Below the pieces are notes generated by a model, which saw only the letters and a list, made by a program, of their open reading frames with translations, was not told where the DNA came from and made no database searches. A DNA stretch of 64,000 bases from Luteibacter aegosomaticola. GTDB taxonomy: Bacteria; Pseudomonadota; Gammaproteobacteria; Xanthomonadales; Rhodanobacteraceae. Positions 51,843-62,298 of the stretch are shown here, piece by piece. Where the stretch lies: positions 2,046,001-2,110,000 of the forward strand of contig NZ_CP095741.1 in assembly GCF_023078475.1 (NCBI RefSeq), in the 5' to 3' direction. Made by a program: the position numbers and the translations under genes. Position 1 is the stretch's first letter, and each line of letters opens with the position of its first letter.

Positions 51843-52739
51843 TCAACCGGCAGGTAACTGCCACGGCGGTGTTTGCAACCGTTCATATAAGAAGTCCGCG
51901 AGCTGGCGGACCTTGGGAGACAAGTGCCGGCTGCGTGGGTACACGAGCCAGACGGCGCCGTTCTCATCGCGCCAGGCGTCCAGCAGGGAGACCAGTCGGC
52001 CAGCCGCCAGATCGGCCTCCACGTAGAAGTCGGGCAGTTGGGCCATGCCCAGCCCGCGCAGGGCCGCGTCCAGGAGCGCCTGCCCCGAACTGGCCCGGTA
52101 ACGGCCGCGGACGGGGCGCTGCCGCGGTTGCCCGTCCTCGAGGAAGATCCAGTGGTTGGCCGAGCCCAGCAGGAGCTGGTGGTCGACCAGCTCCTCCGGC
52201 GTGCGAGGTGCCGTCCGGCCGGCCAGGTAGGCTGGGGAGGCCACTACGAACAGCCGGCGCTCGCCCAGGCGGCGGGCCACCAGGTTGGAATCGGCCAGCA
52301 GGCCGGTGCGCACGGTCAGGTCGTAGCCTTCCTCGATCAGGTCCACCGTGCGGTTGGAGAAATCCATGTCCACGCCCAGCTGCGGGTGCATGGCCAGGAA
52401 CTCATTGATAAGCGGTGCGACGTAGCGTTCACCATAGGTGGTCGCCATGCTGATCCGCAGGCTGCCCTGCAGGCCTTCCTGGAAATCGGCGATGGCCTGC
52501 TCGGCGGCATCGAAGCCTTCGAGCAGGTGGCGAGCGTGCTCGTAGTAAAGGCGGCCGGCATCGGTCAGGCCCAGCTTGCGGGTGGTCCGGTGCAGGAGCT
52601 GGGTGCCGAGGCGCTGCTCGAGGCTGCTGACCGCACGGCTGACGAAGGCGGTGGAAAGCCCAAGATGGCGGGCCGCCGCGGAGAAGCTCCCCAGCCGGAC
52701 CACCTCGACGAAGGCGTCCATCCCGTCCCATGCGCGCAT
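51843..52739 (-). CDS. LysR family transcriptional regulator
   Basis: The 298-residue protein has the N-terminal winged helix: MDAFVEVVRLGSFSAAARHL near 7-26, then LSTAFVSRAVSSLEQRLGTQ and LLHRTTRKLGLTDAGR. A periplasmic-binding-like effector domain follows (about 92-295). The class is close to the CrgA/AaeR type. It is divergent from frmA with a 131-nt gap, so it may control the formaldehyde genes; that link is inferred from position. No convincing T-N11-A operator stood out by eye. Confidence 0.92.
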   Translation of the reverse strand: MRAWDGMDAFVEVVRLGSFSAAARHLGLSTAFVSRAVSSLEQRLGTQLLHRTTRKLGLTDAGRLYYEHARHLLEGFDAAEQAIADFQEGLQGSLRISMATTYGERYVAPLINEFLAMHPQLGVDMDFSNRTVDLIEEGYDLTVRTGLLADSNLVARRLGERRLFVVASPAYLAGRTAPRTPEELVDHQLLLGSANHWIFLEDGQPRQRPVRGRYRASSGQALLDAALRGLGMAQLPDFYVEADLAAGRLVSLLDAWRDENGAVWLVYPRSRHLSPKVRQLADFLYERLQTPPWQLPAG

Positions 52740-52864
52740 CGATTATTGCTCCCGGTAAAAGATGCTTGTCGGTACGCGTGACTAATCGGCGACGGCAAGG
52801 CTGGCTAGAATCCACGATCCACCCGGCCCTGGGCCGGTATCGATCGCCATTGTAAGAGGAATGA

Positions 52865-53983
<1,119 letters not shown>

Positions 53984-53991
53984 GTGCCCCG

Positions 53992-54408
53992 ATGAACGAA
54001 ACGATCGACCTGATCCGCCGTTACTACGACGCCTTCAACCGCGGCGACTGGGCCGGCATGCTCGACCTGCTGGATGAGCATGTGGCCCACGACGTGAACC
54101 AGGGCGGCCGCGAAACCGGCCGTGCCCGCTTCGCCGCCTTCCTGGATCGCATGAACGTGAGCTACAGCGAGCAGCTGAAGAACATCGTGATCATGGCGAA
54201 CGAGAAGGGTGACCGCGCGGCGGCCGAGTACGTCGTGCACGGCGAATACAAAGCCACCGACGACGGCCTGCCGCTGGCCCAGGGCCAGACCTACGTGCTG
54301 CCGGGCGGTGCCTTCTTCGACGTGGCCGGTGGCAAGATCACCCGCGTCAGCAACTACTACAACCTCGAGGACTGGCTGGCCCAGGTGCGTCGTATCGACG
54401 TCGACTGA
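53992..54408 (+). CDS. SnoaL/NTF2-like protein linked to frmA
   Basis: A 138-residue single-domain protein of the NTF2-like superfamily: IDLIRRYYDAFNRGDWAGML near 5-24, then DLLDEHVAHDVNQGGRETGR and, near the end, FFDVAGGKITRVSNYYNLED. The cone-shaped fold binds small hydrophobic molecules; some members are isomerases, others have no known reaction. It begins 8 nt after frmA, so it may help handle the frmA substrate or product. Function is inferred only from linkage. Confidence 0.88.
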   Translation: MNETIDLIRRYYDAFNRGDWAGMLDLLDEHVAHDVNQGGRETGRARFAAFLDRMNVSYSEQLKNIVIMANEKGDRAAAEYVVHGEYKATDDGLPLAQGQTYVLPGGAFFDVAGGKITRVSNYYNLEDWLAQVRRIDVD

Positions 54409-54469
54409 CCTTGAACCGGAGGTGGTGGGGCCGCAGGTCTTCCCGTGACCCCCACCACCAAGGCAAGGC

Positions 54470-55456
54470 ATGGCCTGGACCAACCCGTATTTCGACGCCA
54501 CGAAGGCTCACCACGCGCCCGAGGGCTTCCGCAACCTCGAGCCCGAAACACGCGAACCCGGCGGCCTGAAGCGCTGGCGACGCGAGCGCAAGGAACAACA
54601 ACTCCCTCGTCCACCCACCGAAGGCTACGAAGCATTCGCCCGCCGCTGGTGGCAGCCGGCCGACTTTGCCGGCAGCGATGACGCCGCCTGGTGGCTGGGC
54701 CATGCCACGGTACTCGTGCGCCGCCGCGGCCTTACCGTCATTACCGATCCGGTGCTGGGCAAGCGCGCTTCGCCCCTCTCCTTTGCCGGGCCGCTACGGC
54801 GCACGCCCACGCCGGCTGAGGTAGCCGCGCTGCCGCATATCGATGTGGTGGTGATCTCGCATAACCATTACGACCACCTGGACAGCGCCAGCGTGCACGC
54901 GATCGCACGCCGCTTTCCCAAGGCGGTGTTCCTGGTGCCGCTGGGGCTGAAGCGCTGGTTTGACAAGGAACGCATCGGCAACGTGCGTGAACTCGACTGG
55001 TGGGCTTCCACGGAAGTGGGTGGCTCGGTGTTTACCTTTGTCCCGGCGCGGCACTGGAGTGCGCGCACGCTATGGGATCGCAACCGTTCCCTGTGGGGCG
55101 GCTGGGTCATGGATCAGCAGGGCTACCGGTTCTGGTTCGCGGGCGATACCGGCTACTCGGAGAAGCTGGCCGAGATCGGCCGCCGGGCGGGGCCGATCGA
55201 TCTGGCGGCGGTGCCCATCGGTGCTTATGCGCCGCGCTGGTTCATGCATGGCCAGCATGTGGACCCGGCCCAGGCGGTGCAGTTGCATCGGGAGATCGGC
55301 GTGCGCCGTTCGATTGCCATCCACTGGGGCGTCTTCGAACTGGCCGACGACCAGCTGGACGAGCCGCCGCGGCTGCTCGGCGAGGCGCTGGCGGAGCATG
55401 GCATGTCGGCCGATGAATTCATGCTTTTGAACATCGGCGGCCGGATTGCGCTTTAA
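54470..55456 (+). CDS. MBL-fold metallo-hydrolase (NAPE-PLD-like)
   Basis: The 328-residue protein has the metallo-beta-lactamase metal motif HNHYDHLD near 131-138, later ligands in ARHWSARTLWD near 193, FAGDTGYSEK near 224 and AIHWGVFELADD near 284. This matches the YjfC/RomA-like family related to N-acyl-phosphatidylethanolamine phospholipase D. There is no signal peptide. It starts 61 nt after the SnoaL-like gene and could be its third operon member. The substrate is unknown. Confidence 0.9.
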   Translation: MAWTNPYFDATKAHHAPEGFRNLEPETREPGGLKRWRRERKEQQLPRPPTEGYEAFARRWWQPADFAGSDDAAWWLGHATVLVRRRGLTVITDPVLGKRASPLSFAGPLRRTPTPAEVAALPHIDVVVISHNHYDHLDSASVHAIARRFPKAVFLVPLGLKRWFDKERIGNVRELDWWASTEVGGSVFTFVPARHWSARTLWDRNRSLWGGWVMDQQGYRFWFAGDTGYSEKLAEIGRRAGPIDLAAVPIGAYAPRWFMHGQHVDPAQAVQLHREIGVRRSIAIHWGVFELADDQLDEPPRLLGEALAEHGMSADEFMLLNIGGRIAL

Positions 55457-55487
55457 TGTGCGCCCCTCGTTCGTGAATACCCCGCCC

Positions 55488-55700
55488 ATGCCCGCGCAAA
55501 CGTTTGAACTCGAAGGCGAGTACGTTGAACTCAACCAGCTGCTGAAGCTTGCCGGCATCGCCGCCAGTGGTGGCGAAGGCAAGCATCTGGTGGCCGACGG
55601 CCTGGTGAGCGTGGATGGCGTGGTGGAGCTGCGCAAGACCTGCAAGATCCGCGCGGGGCAGGTGGTGTCCATCGACGATGAAGTGATCCGCGTCGTCTGA
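55488..55700 (+). CDS. S4-domain RNA-binding protein (YbcJ type)
   Basis: A 70-residue protein made of one S4 domain: FELEGEYVELNQLLKLAGIA, then GGEGKHLVADGLVSVDGVVE and LRKTCKIRAGQVVSIDDEVI. S4 domains bind structured RNA, often rRNA. The frame is open to 55446, overlapping the MBL gene end, but ATG 55488 is the better family start. A terminator follows 23 nt after the stop. Confidence 0.92.
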   Translation: MPAQTFELEGEYVELNQLLKLAGIAASGGEGKHLVADGLVSVDGVVELRKTCKIRAGQVVSIDDEVIRVV

Positions 55701-55723
55701 ACCCGCCGCCCTTCGGGCAAAGA

Positions 55724-55755
55724 AAAAGCCGGTGCCTCGCGGCACCGGCTTTTTT
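55724..55755. terminator. Bidirectional terminator between S4 gene and small exported protein gene
   Basis: A 13-bp stem, AAAAGCCGGTGCC (55724-55736) with GGCACCGGCTTTT (55741-55753), loop TCGC, followed by more T. Flanking A and T runs let it act on both converging genes. Confidence 0.92.
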
Positions 55756-55772
55756 CGTTCATGCGCTGGCGA

Positions 55773-56021
55773 TTACATGCCGCCGGCGGAGGAGGACTTG
55801 GCCGGAGCCGTCTCGGTACCCGAGGTCTCGGTGCTCTTCTTGGCCTTGTGCTTCTTGTGGGTCGACTTCATCGAGCCGTTCTCGCTGCCCGCCTTGCTGG
55901 CCGACGTCGATGCGGCGGCCGGGTCAGCCGAGCTCTTCGAAGCAGCATCCTGCGCGAAGGCGGCGCCGCTCATGATGGTGCAGCCGGCGAGCAGGGCGAG
56001 GATCAGTTTCGTGTTGCGCAT
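55773..56021 (-). CDS. Small exported Ser/Ala/Lys-rich protein
   Basis: An 82-residue protein with a clear signal peptide (MRNTKLILALLAGCTIMSGA, cleavage after AFA). The mature part is low in complexity: Ala/Ser-rich, a basic patch STHKKHKAKKST and an end SSAGGM. Such proteins are common in xanthomonads and have no known role; a periplasmic or surface polycation is possible. AAGGAGAGA lies 6-7 nt before ATG 56021, a strong ribosome-binding site. Convergent with the S4 gene over a shared terminator. Confidence 0.75.
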   Translation of the reverse strand: MRNTKLILALLAGCTIMSGAAFAQDAASKSSADPAAASTSASKAGSENGSMKSTHKKHKAKKSTETSGTETAPAKSSSAGGM

Positions 56022-56228
56022 GACGAATCTCTCCTTGGAACTTTAGTGAGCGCCTTGGGCTTCTTGGCGGCAACGCCGGGCGCGGCGGCGTGGCTCGCTT
56101 CAGACCGGAATGGTGCGGTCGGTGCAGAAGCTATTCCTTTTTGCATGAATAAAGTGAATCTGCTTCTGCGGTTCCTAGGCATTCGTTCAGGTGGAAATTA
56201 CAACTCGTTAAGTGATGGGGTGCATGGC

Positions 56229-59200
56229 CTACTGGAAATCGCGCGATACCGATCCAAAAGCCGGAAGCAGGTCACTGAAATCGAGTAGCCGGTGCGCCAC
56301 CAGATGGCGTACGCCATCAATGGATTGCCACTGCCCATCCACGGCTAATAACACGGCATCGAGCAAGGCCTGGCGGCAGGCTTCGGCCACCTTGGGGCGC
56401 ACGATGACGTTGACCTGGCCGGTTTCGTCTTCCAGTGTGACGAAGGTGATACCGCTGGCGGTTTGCGGGCGCTGGCGCACGGTAACCAGACCCGCATGGC
56501 GTAGCCATGCACCGTTTCGGACAGAGGCAAGATCGCGTGCGCGCCGTACGCGGCGCGATAGCAAGTTCTTGCGAACCAGCGAGAGTGGATGGCCGCTTAG
56601 CGATAACCCGTGCGTCGCGTAATCGGCGAAAACGTTTTCTGCCTGCGTGGGTGGTCGCAACGTCGTGCGCTCTTCCGTCACGGCATCGAGCAAGGGGAGT
56701 GAGCGTTCGATGCCCGCGCTCTCCCATCGCGCACGATGGCGATGGCCGCTGAGCGTGCGCAAGGCGCCGGCATCGGCAAGGCGCTCGCGTTCAAACCTGT
56801 TGAGGTGCGCACGCGCGGCAAGGTCGGCGAGGTCACGTAACGGCGCCTGTTCGCGAGCGGCGCGGATGCGTGCGCCCAGGTCAGCCGACAGGCCGCCGAT
56901 CATGCGCAGGCCCAGCCTCAGGGCATGGGCGCGGGGTTTGTTCGCCAGGGGTTCCAGCGTGCAATCCCAGGCGCTGGCGGTGACATCGGGTGGGCGCACT
57001 TCCACGCCGTGCCGGCGGACATCCGCGACCAGTTGCGCGGGGGCGTAGAAACCCATCGGCTGGCTGTTGAGCAGTGCGCAGGTAAACGCTTCCGGGTAGT
57101 GCCGCTTGAGGTAAGAGGAGGCGTAGGCGATGAGCGCGAAGCCCGCCGCATGCGATTCCGGGAAGCCATAGCTGCCGAAGCCCTGGATCTGGTCGATGAT
57201 CTGCTGGGTGAACTCGGCCGAATAGCCGTTTTTCGACATGTTGCGGCGGATCTTCGGTTCGAACTTCTGCAGGCCGCCGCGGCGCTTCCACGCCGCCATG
57301 GAGCGGCGTAGTTCATCGGATTCGCCAGGGGAGAAATCGGCTACGACCTGCAGGATATGCATCACCTGTTCCTGGAAGATCGGCACGCCGAGTGTGCGTT
57401 CCAGCACCGGACGCACGTTGTGTTCGTAGGTGATTTCTTCAGGCGGGAGTTTTCGCCGTTGCAGGTAGGGGTGCACCATGCCGCCCTGGATCGGGCCGGG
57501 GCGCACGATGGCTACCTGGATCACCAGGTCGTAGTAACACGCGGGCCGCAGGCGAGGCAGCATCGACATCTGCGCGCGCGATTCGATCTGGAACACGCCG
57601 ACGGTATCGGCCTCCTGGATCATCGCGTACGTGGCCTCGTCATCCATGGGGATGTCGGCCAGGCGCGGGTAATCCCTGATCTCATGTTCCCGCAGGAGAT
57701 CCATCGCTTTTTGCATGCAGGTGAGCATGCCCAGCGCCAGGCAATCCACCTTCAGCAGCTTCATGGTTTCCAGGTCGTCCTTGTCCCACTGGATGATGGT
57801 GCGCTCATCCATGGCCGCGTTCTCCACCGGCACCAGGTGGTGCAGTGGTGTATCGGAAATGACGAAGCCACCCACGTGCTGGGAAAGGTGCCGGGGCATG
57901 CCGTTGAGTTCTTCCACCAGCACGACGAGCTGGCGGATGGTGCGGCTAGTGATATCGAAACCCCGTTCCGCCAGGCGCACGGTGATGGGCACTTCACCAT
58001 GGGCATGCGAATAGGCGCGGCTCAGCTGATCGAGCTGGTCCTCGGAAAGGCTCAGTGCGCGGCCGATATCGCGTGCGGCACTCTTGCGCCGGTAACTGAT
58101 GACGGTGGCGGCTAGCGCGGCGCGTTCGCGGCCGTACTTGTTGAAGACGTATTGCAGTACTTCCTCGCGCCGTTCGTGTTCGAAATCCACGTCGATATCC
58201 GGCGGCTCATCGCGCTCGACGGAAATGAACCGTTCGAACAGGGTATTGATCTGAACCGGGTTCACCTCGGTGATGCCCAGGCAGAAGCACACCACCGAGT
58301 TGGCCGCGGAGCCGCGCCCCTGGCAAAGGATCTGCCGTGAGCGTGCGAAGCGGACGATATCGTGCACGGTGAGGAAGAACGCCTCGTATTTCATGGTGGC
58401 GACGAGGGATAGCTCTTTTTCGATGCGCTCGCGCTGTTCGTCGTCGATGCCCTCCGGCCAGCGCGTGGCGGCGCCCTCCCAGGTGAGCTGGCGAAGATGC
58501 GCCGCGGCGTCCATGCCTTCGGGTACCAGCTCGCGTGGGTAGACATAGTTGATGCCGCGGATATCGAAGCCGGTGCAGCGTGCGGCCACTACCTGGGTTT
58601 CATCGAGCAGGTCGCGTGGGTAGATGCGCGCCAGGGTTTCGCGCTGGCGCAGGTGGCGCTCGCCATTCGGGAACAGGGCGGCGCCCGCGTCGGCGAGCGG
58701 GCGGTTCACGCGGATGGCGGTCATCACATCCTGCAGGGCGCGGCGGCGGCGCAGGTGCATGTGCACATCACCGGCGGCGACGCAGGGGAGTGCGTGGCGC
58801 GCGCCCAGTTCGCGAAGCTCGGTCAGCTCGGCCTCGTCGTGCTGGCCGCGGTGCAGTTCCACGGCCAGCCAGGCGCGGCCGGTGAAATGCCGGGCCACCC
58901 AGGCGGCGCGTTCGTCGTGCGTGGCGCGGCTCGCCGCCAGCCAGGGGCCGGGTGCCCACAGCAGGCACAGGCCTTCGCCCAGGGTTTCGATATCGCCGCG
59001 ATGCAGTTCGTAATGGCCCTTGCGGGCGCGCCGACGCCCCAGCGTGATCAGCCGGCACAATTCGGTATAGCCCGCCTGGTTCTCCACCAGCAGGACGAGG
59101 GTGGTGCCATCGGCAAGGCGGAATTCGCTGCCCACGATGAGTGGCAGCTCCATTTCCAGCGAAGCTTCGAGCGCACGCACGATGCCGGATAGCGAGCACT

Positions 59201-59369
59201 CGTCGGTGATGGCCAGCGCGCCATAACCCAGCTCCTTCGCGCGTTCGAAAAGCTCGCGCGCGCTCGATGCTCCGCGCTGGAAGCTGAAATCACTTAGCGC
59301 GTGCAGCTCGGCGTAGGCGGGAGGTTCGATATCACCGTCGTTCGCCGAAAGGTCAGGCAAACCAGCCAT
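56229..59369 (-). CDS. dnaE2: Error-prone DNA polymerase III alpha subunit DnaE2 (ImuC)
   Basis: The 1046-residue polymerase has an N-terminal PHP domain (AELHALSDFSFQRGASSARE near 19-38, LAITDECSLSGIVRALEASL), the C-family palm with catalytic Asp residues in EPPDIDVDFEHERREEVLQY near 395, and the finger motif FGSYGFPESHAAGFALIAYA near 725. An OB domain (TASGITFVTLEDETGQVNVI) is near 975. DnaE2 does the actual extension in SOS mutagenesis together with ImuA and ImuB. ATG 59369 overlaps the imuB stop by 17 nt; the frame upstream to 59573 lies inside imuB. Last gene of the operon. Confidence 0.96.
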   Translation of the reverse strand: MAGLPDLSANDGDIEPPAYAELHALSDFSFQRGASSARELFERAKELGYGALAITDECSLSGIVRALEASLEMELPLIVGSEFRLADGTTLVLLVENQAGYTELCRLITLGRRRARKGHYELHRGDIETLGEGLCLLWAPGPWLAASRATHDERAAWVARHFTGRAWLAVELHRGQHDEAELTELRELGARHALPCVAAGDVHMHLRRRRALQDVMTAIRVNRPLADAGAALFPNGERHLRQRETLARIYPRDLLDETQVVAARCTGFDIRGINYVYPRELVPEGMDAAAHLRQLTWEGAATRWPEGIDDEQRERIEKELSLVATMKYEAFFLTVHDIVRFARSRQILCQGRGSAANSVVCFCLGITEVNPVQINTLFERFISVERDEPPDIDVDFEHERREEVLQYVFNKYGRERAALAATVISYRRKSAARDIGRALSLSEDQLDQLSRAYSHAHGEVPITVRLAERGFDITSRTIRQLVVLVEELNGMPRHLSQHVGGFVISDTPLHHLVPVENAAMDERTIIQWDKDDLETMKLLKVDCLALGMLTCMQKAMDLLREHEIRDYPRLADIPMDDEATYAMIQEADTVGVFQIESRAQMSMLPRLRPACYYDLVIQVAIVRPGPIQGGMVHPYLQRRKLPPEEITYEHNVRPVLERTLGVPIFQEQVMHILQVVADFSPGESDELRRSMAAWKRRGGLQKFEPKIRRNMSKNGYSAEFTQQIIDQIQGFGSYGFPESHAAGFALIAYASSYLKRHYPEAFTCALLNSQPMGFYAPAQLVADVRRHGVEVRPPDVTASAWDCTLEPLANKPRAHALRLGLRMIGGLSADLGARIRAAREQAPLRDLADLAARAHLNRFERERLADAGALRTLSGHRHRARWESAGIERSLPLLDAVTEERTTLRPPTQAENVFADYATHGLSLSGHPLSLVRKNLLSRRVRRARDLASVRNGAWLRHAGLVTVRQRPQTASGITFVTLEDETGQVNVIVRPKVAEACRQALLDAVLLAVDGQWQSIDGVRHLVAHRLLDFSDLLPAFGSVSRDFQ

Positions 59370-60762
59370 GCAGCATCCACCCATCCAGCGTGCCCGGCGG
59401 CAGGTAAGCCCATGCCTGCTGGCCGTGCACCGTACGTACGATGTAATAGTCGCGGCGCGCATCGGCGCCATCCCACCAGCCGCTTTCGATGCGCTCGGGG
59501 CCGGCCAGTACGGCCACGGGATCGGGGCGCATGGGGAGGGGGCGTGGCAGCAGCCACAACGGGCGCCGCCCACGCGGTAGCGATACCGCGCCAGCCGGTG
59601 CGCCGTAGCGGGAAGCGCGTTCGGGCCGGTGGTCGTTCACCACCATGAGCTGGCGCAACGCGGCATCGCCCAGGCGGGCGCGCAGGCGCTCATCCAGCGT
59701 GGGCCAGTCGAGGCCATCGCCGCGGATCGGTTCGAACAGATCACGCACCGGTGGCCGGAACATGGGGAGCTCATCGGCATGCAGTTCCAGCGTGCGCGCG
59801 GGGGCGGGCAGCGTGGCGCGTTCGAGCCGTGTACGGGCCAGTTCGAACAGGCGCTCGGCATCGCGTTGCGGTGCGGCCATGGCCACCACGATGCGCGTGG
59901 TTTCACCGCGGGCGTGTTCCAGCGTGAGGGTGAAGCGCTGTACGCCCCCATCGCGCGCCGCCAGCAGGTTGGCCAGCGCACGGGTAAGCCGGCGCAACGG
60001 AAACAGGAGTGGCTGGCTGCCATCCAGTTCGGCATCGAATTCGATCTTTTGCTGGAAGCTGGCGGGAGGTTGCCAGGCGGGGAGGGCATCCGAGGCCTGC
60101 CCGCGGAGACGATCCAGCCAGTTCACGCCCGCCTTGCCGATACGCCGGGTGAGTTCGGGGCGCGGCAGCCGGAAGATCTCGTCCAGCCGGCGGAAGCCCA
60201 TGGCATGCAGTGCGGCGATGGCCGTGCCAGGCAGGCCGCTCTGCGTGAGCGGCAATGCCCCCAGCATGCGTATGACGCCTTCGCGCGTGGGCAGCACCAT
60301 GCCATCCGCCGTGGCGGCGAAGACCCATGACGCGGAGGCGAAGGGGGTGGCGGCCAGCGTATGCGCGTGGCCCTGCTCACGCAGGCCCGAGCTTACCCGC
60401 TCGGCCAGTGGGGGCCAGCCTTCGAACAGGCGCAGGCTGGCACCTACCTCCATGAGGATGGCGTTGGGCGGTACCAGGCTGACGTGGCCACTGAACTGGT
60501 AGCACCAGGCGGCCAACTCGGCGAGCAGGCGCTTCTCGGCCTCGCGATCGCGCGGGCGGACTTCCAGTGCCGGGCATAACGCCCGTGCGGCAGCCACGCT
60601 TTGCCCGCGGCGAATGCCGTGGGCGCGCGCTTCATCATTGGCGCTGGCGATCAGCCGCTGGCGAGCGTGGCTATCGAGGAGGGCAGACGGGCCTGCCTCC
60701 GGTATCGCGGCGAAGGCGGCGGAGAACGCCAGGCCGGGAAAACGGAGGCAGGCCCAAAGCAT
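59353..60762 (-). CDS. imuB: ImuB, inactive Y-family polymerase-like mutagenesis protein
   Basis: The 469-residue protein resembles DinB/UmuC polymerases: MLWACLRFPGLAFSAAFAAI, then an RRGQSVAAARALCP segment near 52, little-finger region and a C-terminal tail PGTLDGWMLHGWFA. The N-terminal Asp of active Y-family enzymes (normally D-M-D-x-F-F-A) is missing (LRFPGLAFS), as expected for ImuB, which acts as an adaptor linking DnaE2 to the beta clamp. It starts 73 nt after imuA and overlaps dnaE2 by 17 nt, suggesting coupled translation. Confidence 0.94.
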   Translation of the reverse strand: MLWACLRFPGLAFSAAFAAIPEAGPSALLDSHARQRLIASANDEARAHGIRRGQSVAAARALCPALEVRPRDREAEKRLLAELAAWCYQFSGHVSLVPPNAILMEVGASLRLFEGWPPLAERVSSGLREQGHAHTLAATPFASASWVFAATADGMVLPTREGVIRMLGALPLTQSGLPGTAIAALHAMGFRRLDEIFRLPRPELTRRIGKAGVNWLDRLRGQASDALPAWQPPASFQQKIEFDAELDGSQPLLFPLRRLTRALANLLAARDGGVQRFTLTLEHARGETTRIVVAMAAPQRDAERLFELARTRLERATLPAPARTLELHADELPMFRPPVRDLFEPIRGDGLDWPTLDERLRARLGDAALRQLMVVNDHRPERASRYGAPAGAVSLPRGRRPLWLLPRPLPMRPDPVAVLAGPERIESGWWDGADARRDYYIVRTVHGQQAWAYLPPGTLDGWMLHGWFA

Positions 60763-60835
60763 GGCTGCGATAACGGGGCAAAAAAGAGGCGTCCGGCATG
60801 GCGGCGGATGAGGACAACACCATGCCGGACAGACC

Positions 60836-61471
60836 TCAGGCCCGCATGCGGAGCAGCGGAGCGGTGGTGGTCAGCAAACCGCGTGATTTGAGGACATCCA
60901 CGTAGGTGGCCTCATCGCTATTGCTGACCTTGAGACGGAGTGCCGCCGGGCTGTTTTGTGCAGCGTGTTCGGCGGAACGGAAGATCATGGCGCAGGCATC
61001 GCCGCTTTCGGCGGCCAGCTGCAGGCGGCGCAGGCTGCGGTAGTCGATATCCGGAAGCCAGCCAACGACAGCGCCGCAGCAACCCGAGCGCAGGCACTGC
61101 TCCATGCTCCACGCTGCCTCGGTGGAGCCGGCATGAATCTCATGCAGGAAACGCAGGTCGACACCGGCGGCGGCCAGCGCCGGCGCGTACGGCTGGTAGG
61201 GCGGCGCCACGAAGATGACGCGGCGGTGCTCCTGGGTGAGCGCGGCAAGCGCAGGCATCACCAGGTCGAGCTCGCCCAGACCATCGTGTTCGAAAAGGAT
61301 TTCGCTGACGGCACCTTGCGGCCAGCCACCACCGGGCAGGCGGGCATCGAGCGAAGTCCAGCCAGTGGACAGCGCGCGGACACGCGGCTGACGGTCGGCG
61401 GAACGGCGCCAGATACCGGGATGATCCAGGACCTGGGCCAGATTGTGCGAAGCGGAGGCGATGGCATTCAT
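60836..61471 (-). CDS. imuA: ImuA, RecA-like SOS mutagenesis protein
   Basis: A 211-residue protein of the ImuA/SulA-RecA-like family: ALSTGWTSLDARLPGGGWPQ near 34-53, where the usual GxxGxGKT loop is reduced to GGGWPQGAVSEIL, VIFVAPPYQPYAPALAAAGV near 85-104 and a Cys-containing stretch CLRSGCCGAVVGWLPDIDYR near 127. It binds RecA and ImuB in the mutasome. It begins 3 nt after the lexA stop, the classic lexA-imuA-imuB-dnaE2 order. Confidence 0.94.
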   Translation of the reverse strand: MNAIASASHNLAQVLDHPGIWRRSADRQPRVRALSTGWTSLDARLPGGGWPQGAVSEILFEHDGLGELDLVMPALAALTQEHRRVIFVAPPYQPYAPALAAAGVDLRFLHEIHAGSTEAAWSMEQCLRSGCCGAVVGWLPDIDYRSLRRLQLAAESGDACAMIFRSAEHAAQNSPAALRLKVSNSDEATYVDVLKSRGLLTTTAPLLRMRA

Positions 61472-61474
61472 GGC

Positions 61475-62101
61475 TCAGGTCCTGCGGATGATGCCGACGT
61501 AACGACCTTCGATGGCGAAGGCGTGGCGGCGTGGGTCGACTTCGATCGGGCTGAAGTCCGGGTTCTCGGGAAGCAGCAGCAGGCGATCGCGCTCATGCTT
61601 CAGGCGCTTCACCGTCACTTCGTCATCCAGGCGGGCCACGACGATCTGGCCATCGTTGGCGGTAGCCGTGCGGTGCACGGCAAGCAGGTCGCCATCGAGG
61701 ATGCCGACATCCCGCATGCTCATGCCCACCACGCGCAGGAGGTAGTCCGCGCGGGGGTGGAACATGGCCGGGTCGATCTCCAGTTGCGATTCGATGTTTT
61801 CCTCGGCGAGGATGGGCGAACCGGCGGCGACGCGGCCGATGAGCGGCAGCTCGTTGAGCAGGGCGGCACGGATGGCGGCGGCGTTACCCGACGGCAGGCG
61901 CAGGCCGCGATGCTGCGGCGAACGCTCCAGCACACCCTTGCGCACCAGTGACTCCACGCAGGCCTGCGCGGAGCTGTGGCTCGGGAAGCCGAGGGCATCC
62001 GCGATCTCGCGCAGGGTAGGCGGCAGGCCCTGGGTCTGCAGGTACTCCCGCAGGAAGTCCAGGGTCTTCTGCTGTCGCTCGGTGAGGTTCGGCGTCGTCA
62101 T
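61475..62101 (-). CDS. lexA: LexA repressor (LexA2-type, linked to the imu cassette)
   Basis: The 208-residue repressor has the N-terminal winged helix (LTERQQKTLDFLREYLQTQG near 6-25, PTLREIADALGFPSHSSAQA) and the self-cleavage domain: scissile Ala93-Gly94 in RVAAGSPILAEEN, Ser128 in VVGMSMRDVGILDGDLLAVH and Lys165 in DEVTVKRLKHE. RecA filaments trigger its cleavage after DNA damage. The open frame extends to 62272, but ATG 62101 gives the family start. A LexA-type palindrome lies just before the ATG, leaving no room for a ribosome-binding site. Heads the SOS operon. Confidence 0.95.
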   Translation of the reverse strand: MTTPNLTERQQKTLDFLREYLQTQGLPPTLREIADALGFPSHSSAQACVESLVRKGVLERSPQHRGLRLPSGNAAAIRAALLNELPLIGRVAAGSPILAEENIESQLEIDPAMFHPRADYLLRVVGMSMRDVGILDGDLLAVHRTATANDGQIVVARLDDEVTVKRLKHERDRLLLLPENPDFSPIEVDPRRHAFAIEGRYVGIIRRT

Positions 62102-62102
62102 G

Positions 62103-62137
62103 TGTACATTTGTACAGAAGGCCGGGCCGGGGTGCAA
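62103..62137 (-). promoter_or_regulatory. lexA promoter with overlapping LexA box
   Basis: A perfect palindrome TGTACATTTGTACA (62103-62116; GTAC-N4-GTAC) lies one base before the lexA start codon. On the minus strand -35 TTGCAC (62132-62137), a 17-bp spacer and -10 TACAAA (62109-62114) fit a sigma70 promoter whose -10 is inside the palindrome. This matches autoregulation. The predicted transcript would start within a base or two of the ATG. Confidence 0.75.
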
Positions 62138-62298
62138 GTGGCTTGTGCGCTTACGAGGTTTCTCAGGTGAAGAAGCCTTACAAAGTCGCTGAGATTGAAG
62201 GGATTTTCCTACGCAACAAAGTGGGCTGGGGCCAATCGCCTTGTGCTCGACAACGCGCAATCCTAAGGCCATCCAACGCTTAGGGAGGCCCTCGCCAT

